Positions 24,572 to 32,087 of a stretch of 35,496 nucleotides of DNA are shown here, piece by piece. The translations under genes were made by a program, and so were the position numbers. The stretch spans positions 1 to 35,496 of the forward strand of contig JAMDDV010000008.1 in assembly GCA_023488455.1 (NCBI GenBank). Reading direction: 5' to 3'. The notes beneath the pieces are model-generated. The model had not been told where the DNA came from and searched no databases. It worked only from the letters and a program-made list of their open reading frames with translations. This DNA comes from Actinomycetota bacterium. GTDB lineage: Bacteria; Actinomycetota; Humimicrobiia; Hakubellales; JAMDDV01. Each line of letters opens with the position of its first letter. Positions within the stretch are counted from its first letter, which is position 1.

Positions 24572-25664
24572 TTGCTCTCCCTAAAACAGTTCCCTCAGTG
24601 TCTGCCATAATACACTCCACAGCGATCATACTACTTGTGTGTTGTCGGCAGTTTTTCGCTGCCAATTGACAGAGTCGATCACAGAAAATTTTTTTATATT
24701 CCGGCGGCACTATCGAGCGAAATTGGCTTGCGGTGACTGCTCCTTGCAATACAACTGCAGTCTCATCTGGTATCCCACATCCTAAAGCTACTCGTGTTAG
24801 AAAATCGATATCAAGGATCGAATCGCTGACATTGGTATAAAGATTGCCAGCAGCCAGCTTGCTAATCTTGCCAACCATGCTCCAAATGATCACGTTATGC
24901 AATCGTCTTTTAGCACATTCTTCGAGTGAGTACCCGATAAAATCCCCCGACAGAATAAAGCATTCCTCAGATAAGCCACTCAACTCTCTTTGGGCAAATT
25001 TTTCACTTCGTCTACCGGTAGTCAACACTACTTCTCGACACCCGCAAGCGACTGCAACATCCAGAGCCTGAGAAATGCAGGCAGTGTAGGCACACACTGA
25101 ATAAGGGATAACAATACCAGTGGTACCCAGAATTGAGATCCCATTTTTAATACCCAGGCGTGAATTAAGAGTTTTTTTGGCAAGTTCAACCCCTTTTGGC
25201 ACCGAAATCTCCACCTCTATCCCTCCATTATCAAGACGACATCCCGCTGCCTTCATGACCTCTTGCATGATCATTCGTCTTGGAACAGGGTTAATTGCTG
25301 GCATACCAACTGGAATCTCCAACCCAGGCTTGGTAACAACCCCTACACCCTTGCCTCCCCTGATATCTACACCAGGATTTGCTTTCCGGGATACCCTGGC
25401 AAAGATTTTAGCTCCATGAGTCACGTCGGGATCATCACCAGCATCTTTTATTACTGAACACGTAGCTTGGTTTTGGTCAAATATGCAGCTTTTCACCTCA
25501 AAACTTGCTTTGTCTCCTTGGGGAAGGTCTATTTCAACCCGTTCAACAGAATATTGATTTAGTAAAGCAAGAGTAGCAGCTTTGGCAGCTGCTGCAGCGC
25601 ATGCCCCAGTGGTGTAACCAAAACGAAGATACTCATCCTTTTTTTGAACAAACTTCACTTTCAT
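24558..25664 (-). CDS. cbiD: Cobalt-precorrin-5B C1-methyltransferase
   Basis: A 368-residue CbiD, an enzyme found only in the anaerobic cobalamin route. The N-terminal LRFGYTTGACAAAAAKAA and GGKGVGVVTKPGLEIPVG motifs are diagnostic, and LGTTGIVIPYS follows in the middle. It methylates C1 after CbiG opens the lactone. The start overlaps the cbiO 3' end by 32 nt; GTG at 25658 is an alternative. Confidence 0.96.
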   Translation of the reverse strand: MKVKFVQKKDEYLRFGYTTGACAAAAAKAATLALLNQYSVERVEIDLPQGDKASFEVKSCIFDQNQATCSVIKDAGDDPDVTHGAKIFARVSRKANPGVDIRGGKGVGVVTKPGLEIPVGMPAINPVPRRMIMQEVMKAAGCRLDNGGIEVEISVPKGVELAKKTLNSRLGIKNGISILGTTGIVIPYSVCAYTACISQALDVAVACGCREVVLTTGRRSEKFAQRELSGLSEECFILSGDFIGYSLEECAKRRLHNVIIWSMVGKISKLAAGNLYTNVSDSILDIDFLTRVALGCGIPDETAVVLQGAVTASQFRSIVPPEYKKIFCDRLCQLAAKNCRQHTSSMIAVECIMADTEGTVLGRASADE

Positions 25665-26502
25665 TTACCCCATTGTTACCCTTTAGTAATCTACAGAATT
25701 CACGTCTCGCCTGCCCGATCGTCAGCGGCATGTTTTCTAAACAGACTCCATCTTCTTTTAGAAGAATTTCGGCTAAATGAGCCATTCGTGGCAACCTCAA
25801 TCCCGCGACTCTCGCTAATCCGCCATCAGTAAATATCTCCTTCGGAGTACCTATCCCAATTATCTTTCCATGACTCATAATGATTATCCGATCGCAGAAT
25901 AAAGACACAAGCTCAACATCATGAGTAGCCATAACAATAGTAATTCCTTGTTCGCGGTTCAATATCCTCAGTAAATGCATCACAGCGCTAATCCCACGAG
26001 GATCTAGCCCAGCGGTAGGTTCATCCAGCAGAATAGTTCTCGAGTGCAAAGCCAGTACTCCGGCAATAGCCGCTCTTCTCTTCTGTCCGAAGCTCAAGGT
26101 GTGAATAGCTCTATCGAAAAGGCCATCTAAGCCGACAAGTTTAATAGCACTTGAGGTTCTATGATCGATTTCTTCCCTGCTTAATCCCAAATTTGTTGGC
26201 CCAAATGCAATATCATCCTCTACAGTAGAGGCAAAAAGTTGATCATTGGGATCCTGAAAGACCATTCCTACCTGACCAAAAATTTCTCTATCCTTTAAGA
26301 AGCCTATCTCCTTCCCATCCAGCCAAATCTTACCTGAGGATGGCTTTAATAAGCCCACAAGGTGTTTTAGTAATGTAGTTTTGCCACAGCCGTTTGGGCC
26401 CATCAAAGCCAGAAATTCTCCATTCCTTATTTCAAGGGTTATTTCTTGTAGAGCTATGGTGCCATCAGGATATTTAAATGATAAAGAATCAGTTCTTATC
26501 AT
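25633..26502 (-). CDS. cbiO: Cobalt/nickel ECF transporter ATPase
   Basis: A 289-residue ABC ATPase from ATG 26502, which overlaps the cbiQ TGA (ATGA). It has the Walker A GPNGCGKTTL, Q-loop VFQDPNDQLFA, signature LSFGQKRRAAIAG, Walker B TILLDEPTAGLD and the H-loop MATHD. The VFQDPNDQLF and FG(P/Q) pattern is typical of the CbiO/EcfA group. It powers the CbiMNQO importer that supplies cobalt for the adjacent pathway. Confidence 0.94.
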   Translation of the reverse strand: MIRTDSLSFKYPDGTIALQEITLEIRNGEFLALMGPNGCGKTTLLKHLVGLLKPSSGKIWLDGKEIGFLKDREIFGQVGMVFQDPNDQLFASTVEDDIAFGPTNLGLSREEIDHRTSSAIKLVGLDGLFDRAIHTLSFGQKRRAAIAGVLALHSRTILLDEPTAGLDPRGISAVMHLLRILNREQGITIVMATHDVELVSLFCDRIIIMSHGKIIGIGTPKEIFTDGGLARVAGLRLPRMAHLAEILLKEDGVCLENMPLTIGQARREFCRLLKGNNGVNESEVCSKKG

Positions 26503-27338
26503 AGCCGTGAAATTAGAAAAAACACTATTAATAGTAAGCCAAGACATATGATAGAAATGATGTCTCCATTGCTAAGCCTGGATTGATATCTAATTATGGC
26601 AGTTCCCGTATAGCCTCTGGTTAACATTGCCTCAAAAACTCTCTCTGCCCGGTCATAAGCACGTAATATAAGAGTGCCACCTAACATGCCCAAAGACCTT
26701 ATACTTTGTTTCCAGTTGTGATATCCAAAGCGAACTTTCTGAGCCTCTTTCATGGCTATTGCTTCTTCAGCCAGGACAAAGATATAGCGATACATAAGTA
26801 ATGCTATCTCAACAAATATCCTGTTCACCCGAAACCAGATAGCTGCTTGAAACAGCTTATTGGCTGGCGTGGACATGCTCATAAAAAGAACAAGCGATAT
26901 ACCAGCAATTACGCGGCACATGATTAGCAAACCATGGGTCAAGCCCTCCTTGTAACCCACCAGGTGAAATCCCCAAAGAGGAATGGTAAACAAAGGGATG
27001 GTGCCGCAGACGAACATCTGCACAGCAAGCACCATCACCGCCATAACCAGTGGCATGCTTAATCTCAACATGAGCAGTTTCGGCGGTATCTTAATAACTA
27101 TTAAGGTAGCCAAACAAAAAATAGCAATTGCTATTGGTGTATAAATATTCGGCGACAAAAGATTAATTAAAAGAGCAATAGCAATAAAGACTATTTTAGT
27201 CCGTACTTCTATCCCTGTTACTATATTCTTTATATGAGCAAAGACATCTGAAAAAATACTGTTGTTATCAAACATATTTTGTGAGATCACCCAAAAATCA
27301 GATCGGTTAGCTACATCCCTCCCTTTAGCTTTTCTCAA
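26499..27338 (-). CDS. cbiQ: Cobalt/nickel ECF transporter T component
   Basis: A membrane protein of up to 279 residues with about five to six hydrophobic segments. The cytoplasmic coupling stretch near 190-225, with EAIAMKEAQKVRFGY and YDRAERVFEAMLTRGY, matches the two A-R-x-x motif regions by which T components contact CbiO. Start is uncertain: TTG 27338 has AAGG seven bases ahead and overlaps cbiN, while ATG 27275 (MFDNNSIF) gives a more typical N-terminus without a clear ribosome site. Confidence 0.9.
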   Translation of the reverse strand: MRKAKGRDVANRSDFWVISQNMFDNNSIFSDVFAHIKNIVTGIEVRTKIVFIAIALLINLLSPNIYTPIAIAIFCLATLIVIKIPPKLLMLRLSMPLVMAVMVLAVQMFVCGTIPLFTIPLWGFHLVGYKEGLTHGLLIMCRVIAGISLVLFMSMSTPANKLFQAAIWFRVNRIFVEIALLMYRYIFVLAEEAIAMKEAQKVRFGYHNWKQSIRSLGMLGGTLILRAYDRAERVFEAMLTRGYTGTAIIRYQSRLSNGDIISIICLGLLLIVFFLISRL

Positions 27339-27621
27339 TTATAAGCCTTCTCCAGTAGTATCCTGCGATAAATCCTCCAACAGCACCACCAAAGGCGAAG
27401 ACAAATAACAACAGATCACCCTGGTCAGTATTGATCAGGGGTTCTCTGGCTTCCCTACCTGCATTAGCGGCATACTTCTCTATTACAATGACATCGACCC
27501 CTCCCCAGGGACCTTCATCTCCTGCAGGTAATCGCCCAGATAGGGCTAGCCATCCCCAGACCGCCAGAGCAAAAATAACTACTGCAATAACAGTTGTGAA
27601 TATTTTGGCAATACTCTTCAT
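27325..27621 (-). CDS. cbiN: CbiN-like small subunit of the cobalt ECF transporter
   Basis: A 98-residue protein with two membrane helices (about 7-29 and 70-90) and a short extracytoplasmic loop, the CbiN topology. It lies between cbiM and cbiQ, where CbiN belongs. The loop (WGGVDVIVIEKYAANAG, REPLI, QGDLLLFVFAFGGAVGGFIAGYYWRRL) keeps the G-x-D and the glycine-rich second helix, but it lacks the Pro-rich WFxPLWEPPS run common in CbiN. I therefore call it divergent CbiN. Confidence 0.72.
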   Translation of the reverse strand: MKSIAKIFTTVIAVVIFALAVWGWLALSGRLPAGDEGPWGGVDVIVIEKYAANAGREAREPLINTDQGDLLLFVFAFGGAVGGFIAGYYWRRLIIEKS

Positions 27622-28409
27622 TAGCTACCTCCTTTTTCCGCTCCGGACATCATTTTAAAAGCCATGGGATTTATATTGTTCAACAGCTCAGGCCTACGCC
27701 GATAAACAAGTGTTATAATTCCTCCTGTCACCAATCCTTCCAGGATACCAAGCGGTAATTGAGTAGGAGCAAAGGCGATAGCAATTGTCCCAAACATATT
27801 CCACAATGAACCGTTGCCGTGTAAAGCCGAGGCTAACTGGAAAGATGTAGTAGCGTACGTAGCCCAGTCCCCAAAGAGCCCAGCAATGAAAGCAGCTACA
27901 AATATTGGAGCATTGAACCTCCTGAACAAGATGAAGGTACCATAGCTAACGAATGATCCAACAATTGCCATGGAAACAATATTGGCTCCCCAGGTGCTTA
28001 TGCCGCCATGCGCCAAAAATAGCGCCTGCAAAAGAAGAGCCAGCGCCCCTAGAACAGTACCAATAAACGGTCCAACTAGAATTGCTCCCAAAGGTGTACC
28101 ACAGGGATGAGAACAAGTTCCTGTAATAGGTACTGGAATCGGGAAAACCGAAATCAGGAAGATTATTGCCCCGGCTATACCAAGAAGTGGCATAATCCCT
28201 TTTATTTCTCTTGTTTTTTTCCCAACCACTCGAATGCCAATAACCACAAATAAAACAGCTACTACATACCATATTGCTGCCCAGCTCGCCGGCAGAATCC
28301 CCTCAGCAATGTGCATGGCATACGCTGGAGTTGGGAACAAGAAGATTAATCCGAGAGCAAGTATCAGCGCTAATGCAAGATGGTTCCAGCAACTTTCTTT
28401 GCCCAACAT
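27621..28409 (-). CDS. cbiM: Cobalt ECF transporter substrate-binding membrane subunit
   Basis: A 262-residue CbiM. A 30-residue signal-like hydrophobic lead ends in AYA, followed at once by MHIAEGILP, the N-terminal metal-binding motif in which Met and His bind Co(II) after processing. GTCSHPCGTPLGAILVGP is the second family motif. Six or so membrane segments follow. AGAGG lies eight bases before ATG 28409. It is the specificity subunit of the CbiMNQO importer. Confidence 0.96.
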   Translation of the reverse strand: MLGKESCWNHLALALILALGLIFLFPTPAYAMHIAEGILPASWAAIWYVVAVLFVVIGIRVVGKKTREIKGIMPLLGIAGAIIFLISVFPIPVPITGTCSHPCGTPLGAILVGPFIGTVLGALALLLQALFLAHGGISTWGANIVSMAIVGSFVSYGTFILFRRFNAPIFVAAFIAGLFGDWATYATTSFQLASALHGNGSLWNMFGTIAIAFAPTQLPLGILEGLVTGGIITLVYRRRPELLNNINPMAFKMMSGAEKGGS

Positions 28410-28427
28410 TTAGGATACCTCTTTCTT

Positions 28428-29483
28428 TTATTGTGTAAATTTATTAGATCCGTTCTTTTCTGCAGCAATCTTTAATAGAGCATTAACTGTAGCGACCGCC
28501 ATTGCACTTCCACCTCGAGTACCCTCTACTGTAATATATGGTGAATTTACCCTCATCAATTTTTCCTTTGACTCCTTTGCCTGGACAAAGCCGACCGGCA
28601 TTCCTATCGTTAGAGCTGGATTGATTTCGCCACTATCAATAAGCTCCAATAACGTGTTTAGGGCAGTGGGAGCATTACCAATAGCAACAATCGCCCCATC
28701 GAGTTCCTTCCCTAGACATTTGATAGCGCAAGCGCTTCGGGTGATATTCCCGGCTTGAGCTTGTCTTATCGCAACCATTTCATCTAGAGCGCAATGGATG
28801 GAAGAACCAAACTTTTGAGCTAAATATTGATTGATACCTGAGGCAACCATCCTGACATCGGTGAATATGGGCTTTCCTTTACCAATAGCAGCAACACCTG
28901 CGGAAACTGCACTGGGGTGAAAGCGAATGAGACTAGCAATCTGAGAGTCGCCGCTGGCGTGGACAATGCGCATGACTACCGCCTTCTCCTCTCTGGTTAG
29001 TTCAGAGCAATCCGGTAAAAGGATCTCTACTATTGTCATACTCTGCTTCTCAATATCATCTGGCAATGTCGATAGAAACCAAGCCTCGGGTAAGAATTCC
29101 GATGCGCTTTCCTGTATTCGCCTTACTATCTGATCAACAAGGAGTTCATCAGCTCCGGGGACATTGCTTAGCACAAATTGCACTTTAGGGTAAATGCCGT
29201 TGAATTTTTTAATGAGATGGGGGATATGCTCAGTGATATGCCTCCCTGCGAAAAGAAAGTAAGGGGCTATGACTAACTTGTCGGCGCCCTTTGATACCAG
29301 ATATTCAACAGCCTCCTCCAGGTTGGGATGGTTAAACTGCAGCGATGCTCCGATAACTTCCACCCCGGAAGCAAGTGAAGCCTTTACTCCTTCAGTAAGT
29401 CTTCGCAAAACCTGATAAATCTCTGCTGAACCTCTCTCACCGCGGCTGCCATGGACTAATATTATGACTCCGTTTTGTTTCAT
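28428..29483 (-). CDS. cbiX-cbiC: Fused sirohydrochlorin cobaltochelatase / precorrin-8X methylmutase
   Basis: A 351-residue fusion from ATG 29483. The longer frame from GTG 29504 would start before the predicted transcription start, so I reject it. Residues 1-125 are the short CbiX: LVHGSRGERGS with the catalytic His, and APYFLFAGRHITEHIP with the second. Residues 140-350 are CbiC/CobH: VMRIVHASGD with the catalytic His and VRMVASGIN, with GNAPTAL and GMPVGFVQAKESKEKL near the end. The first chelation step and a late methyl shift are joined in one polypeptide. It leads the operon. Confidence 0.95.
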   Translation of the reverse strand: MKQNGVIILVHGSRGERGSAEIYQVLRRLTEGVKASLASGVEVIGASLQFNHPNLEEAVEYLVSKGADKLVIAPYFLFAGRHITEHIPHLIKKFNGIYPKVQFVLSNVPGADELLVDQIVRRIQESASEFLPEAWFLSTLPDDIEKQSMTIVEILLPDCSELTREEKAVVMRIVHASGDSQIASLIRFHPSAVSAGVAAIGKGKPIFTDVRMVASGINQYLAQKFGSSIHCALDEMVAIRQAQAGNITRSACAIKCLGKELDGAIVAIGNAPTALNTLLELIDSGEINPALTIGMPVGFVQAKESKEKLMRVNSPYITVEGTRGGSAMAVATVNALLKIAAEKNGSNKFTQ

Positions 29484-29490
29484 CTTTCCC

Positions 29491-29532
29491 AAAATCAAGT
29501 ACACTGAACTTTAAACCAGTATACTTGATTTT
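29491..29532. promoter_or_regulatory. 16-bp-arm dyad, candidate operator of the cobalamin operon
   Basis: AAAATCAAGTACACTG (29491-29506) and CAGTATACTTGATTTT (29517-29532) are inverted repeats with one mismatch and a 10-nt spacer, itself nearly symmetric (AACTTTAAAC). It covers the predicted -10 and touches the -35 of cbiX-cbiC. Its size and symmetry suit a dimeric repressor. The adjacent regulator is the natural candidate, by inference. Confidence 0.7.
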
Positions 29533-29537
29533 GTCAA
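29508..29537 (-). promoter_or_regulatory. Putative promoter of the cobalamin/heme operon
   Basis: TTGACA at 29537-29532 and TAAAGT at 29513-29508, spacer 18 nt, on the minus strand. The -35 is perfect, the -10 is weak. The predicted start near 29500 leaves a leader of under 20 nt before ATG 29483, so there is no room for a riboswitch here. Confidence 0.55.
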
Positions 29538-29596
29538 GATCCTATATTCTTAATAATGTAGTTACTACGGAATTATTATGCCGGTAAGTAAAGCAG

Positions 29597-30388
29597 TTAT
29601 TGATTATCCAATTCTAAATTAACGAGTTCGTAATCTATGCCTTCATCGTCCAGCCTTGAAAGCAGACTATGAATTGCATCATCAGTGCAAGCTATTAAGA
29701 ATGATAATCCGCACTGAGCAGCTTCAACAGATGCCTCTATCACACCATAACTATAGCGTGGCTCAACTCCCAAACACTTCAGTGTAACTAAAGCCTCGAT
29801 ACCGATAACACCGATCTGCTTGTGATCCTGGATTGCCTTTTTTAGATATGTTAGGTCAACTCGCTTTGAACCACCCTTAGCAACAGTTGGTATATTTAGA
29901 ATGGTAATCTTACCCCTGCTTAGTTCCACTATCCCCTCGATATTGGTTACACCAACATCCTCGCCTTTAATAGCATCGGAGAACGCTATCCCCTTAGCCC
30001 CATCACCTACCCTGGAAGTAGCAAAGAGCAGTCCGTCTCTCATTTCCAATCTTACCTCTTGACCTTTAATTAGATCATCATCTGCTATGGCAGTGCATAC
30101 AGCAATATTGGTTACAGTTCTTTCGACAAAGGCTACATAATCCCTCAATTCCCTGAGAATTTTTATCATCCAGTTCACACCTTCATTCGTTAGTTGGTGC
30201 TTTGAACGACCATGGGAGATAAGCAATCCTTCTTTTACCAACTGACTGACATAATCAGATACAGCTTGTGGGCTTACATTCACCCTTTTCGCAATATCCC
30301 TCTGTGGTACATTTGGTCCGTTATAAGCAATATCTATCAGTATCTGAAACCTTGTTGCCAGATTTTTGTTTCGTAATACTTCCACCAT
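29597..30388 (-). CDS. Winged-helix transcriptional regulator with uncharacterised C-terminal domain
   Basis: A 263-residue protein. The first 75 residues form a MarR/ArsR-like winged helix (VPQRDIAKRVNVSPQAVSDYVSQLVKEGLL is the helix-turn-helix, then the wing SHGRSKHQLTNEG). The remaining ~170 residues match no domain I can name; they look like an alpha/beta ligand-binding fold with GVIGIEALVTLKCLGVEP and GLSFLIACTDDAI. Similar two-part proteins occur in archaea. It is encoded just upstream of the cobalamin operon on the same strand, and candidate operators flank it, so control of B12 or cobalt genes is a reasonable inference. The ribosome site is weak. Confidence 0.75.
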   Translation of the reverse strand: MVEVLRNKNLATRFQILIDIAYNGPNVPQRDIAKRVNVSPQAVSDYVSQLVKEGLLISHGRSKHQLTNEGVNWMIKILRELRDYVAFVERTVTNIAVCTAIADDDLIKGQEVRLEMRDGLLFATSRVGDGAKGIAFSDAIKGEDVGVTNIEGIVELSRGKITILNIPTVAKGGSKRVDLTYLKKAIQDHKQIGVIGIEALVTLKCLGVEPRYSYGVIEASVEAAQCGLSFLIACTDDAIHSLLSRLDDEGIDYELVNLELDNQ

Positions 30389-30683
30389 AATTATGCGATC
30401 CTGTTAAACAACATAGAGCTTTTTATCAAGTATAACACTTCGATTTGGTATCGTTAAAAAACAAACACAGTACTCGACCTATTTTTTAATAACAACCAAA
30501 TTATTACTAAAAATGATTTAATAATAACTAAGTTATAATTAGTTCTTGCTGAATAATGAGGCTTGACATTAAAAAATACTGGAGAATGAAATTTAATTTT
30601 AAACTTAGCAGCATGGAAAGAAGAATACTTGATTTCTATGATGGAATGCTTCAGTTTCAAAATTAATATAATGTGAACAAATT
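30389..30683. other. Intergenic region between the divergent regulator and menF
   Basis: A very AT-rich 295-nt gap. Near its left end ATCAAGT (30425-30431) and ACTTCGAT (30437-30444) form an imperfect dyad sharing the half-site of the cbiX operator; it overlaps a possible regulator -35, TTGATA at 30429-30424. A TTGACA at 30563-30568 faces menF but lacks a good -10. ATACTTGATTT at 30625-30635 repeats the operator half-site again. No RNA gene is seen. Confidence 0.45.
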
Positions 30684-32072
30684 ATGATATTAAGTATAAC
30701 AAATAAAAAAAATAATTTAATAGATAAGATTTTTCTAAAACTAAAAGAAGAAATTAATAATAATATTTTTTCTAGTGCTGGTGAAAATGACAGGATAATA
30801 AGATTCGAATTTGAGATAGAAGACATGGATCCATTGACATGGCTAATTAATCAAAACGACCAGGTAAAAATATACTGGGCCGGAAGGGATAAGGAGCTCG
30901 AACTTTCTGGAATCGGAAAAGCAGATGAAATCTCTGATAAAAAATTTCCAGATCTCAAGTCTGCACTTAATACTCTGAAGAACAGGGTTAGGAATTCAGA
31001 CCATAATCTAAGATATTTTGGGGGTATTGCTTTTAGTCAGGAAGGCGAAATTTATCCATTCTGGCAACAATTTGGAAAATTCTATTTTATATTACCACGT
31101 TTTGAACTTTTCAGGTATCTTCAAAAAACTTATTTCGCAGTTAATATTTACATGGGGCATAATTTTAGTTTACAAAAAGATGCGTACCAGATTTTAGAAC
31201 TTTTTAAAAAAATTGAGTTTAATAAACCTGGTTGCGTGCCTGAAAAAATAGATATTATAAATAGGACAGATTCTCCTGACAAAGCAGCCTGGATGGAAAA
31301 TGTTAAACAAGCAGTAAACAGTCTTAAAGAAACAGATATAAAAAAGATAGTACTTGCCAGGAAAACCCTATTTAAAACCCCGAAAATGGTAAATCCTTTA
31401 CATCTTTTACTACTCTTAAAAAAAGTAAATAATCATACTTATGATTTCTGTTTACAGCCGGATAAAAATAAGGCTTTCCTGGGGTGCAGCCCGGAAATGC
31501 TTTTTAAAAGAACAGGAAATGTGATATTAAGTGAAGCAATGGCTGGAAGTATAGCTTGTCATAACAATAATGAAAAAAACAGAAAAAGCGGAACGACACT
31601 CCTTTCATCTAAAAAAGATATAGAAGAACATCAGTATGTTTTTGATAATATATATAAAGATTTAAAATCAATCTGTAAAGAAATAGAAATTTTAAACAAA
31701 AGGGATGTATTGACCCTAAGTTATGTGCAGCATATATGCAGCCAGTTTAAAGGTATTTTAAAACCAACAATCAGTATCTCTGAAATTATCACCACTCTGC
31801 ACCCGACTCCGGCAGTATTTGGTTATCCCGAAAAAGGCCTTTTAGCAGAAATAAAAAAATATGAACCATTTGATAGAGGCTGGTATGCTTCTCCTCTAGG
31901 CTGGATTGGGAAAAGTGATGCAGAATTTGCAGTTGGAATCAGAAGTGGCCTGGTAAATGGGAAAGTAATTTCGCTTTTTTCTGGCGTAGGCATAGTAAAA
32001 GGTTCCCAGCCTCAACTGGAATGGGAAGAAATAGAAAACAAAATAAGCCATTTTTTAATGATCTTTAAATAA
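30684..32072 (+). CDS. menF: Isochorismate synthase
   Basis: A 462-residue chorismate-utilising enzyme. The C-terminal half carries the family motifs KIVLARK, GCSPEMLFKR, SEAMAGSIA, a Lys-Lys-Asp-Ile-Glu-Glu-His-x-Y-V stretch, HPTPAVFGYP, and FDRGWYASPLGWIG. It converts chorismate to isochorismate, the entry step of menaquinone synthesis, as the neighbours menD, menB and menA confirm (an siderophore role is therefore unlikely). The ribosome site before ATG 30684 is weak. Codon use is strongly AT-biased. Confidence 0.94.
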   Translation: MILSITNKKNNLIDKIFLKLKEEINNNIFSSAGENDRIIRFEFEIEDMDPLTWLINQNDQVKIYWAGRDKELELSGIGKADEISDKKFPDLKSALNTLKNRVRNSDHNLRYFGGIAFSQEGEIYPFWQQFGKFYFILPRFELFRYLQKTYFAVNIYMGHNFSLQKDAYQILELFKKIEFNKPGCVPEKIDIINRTDSPDKAAWMENVKQAVNSLKETDIKKIVLARKTLFKTPKMVNPLHLLLLLKKVNNHTYDFCLQPDKNKAFLGCSPEMLFKRTGNVILSEAMAGSIACHNNNEKNRKSGTTLLSSKKDIEEHQYVFDNIYKDLKSICKEIEILNKRDVLTLSYVQHICSQFKGILKPTISISEIITTLHPTPAVFGYPEKGLLAEIKKYEPFDRGWYASPLGWIGKSDAEFAVGIRSGLVNGKVISLFSGVGIVKGSQPQLEWEEIENKISHFLMIFK

Positions 32073-32087
32073 ACTTATTGTTTTACC

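Noticed and set aside
30586..30666. 26-codon frame just before menF
   Set aside because: The GGAG is only one base from the ATG, too close to act as a ribosome site, and the region is AT-rich enough to give such frames by chance.
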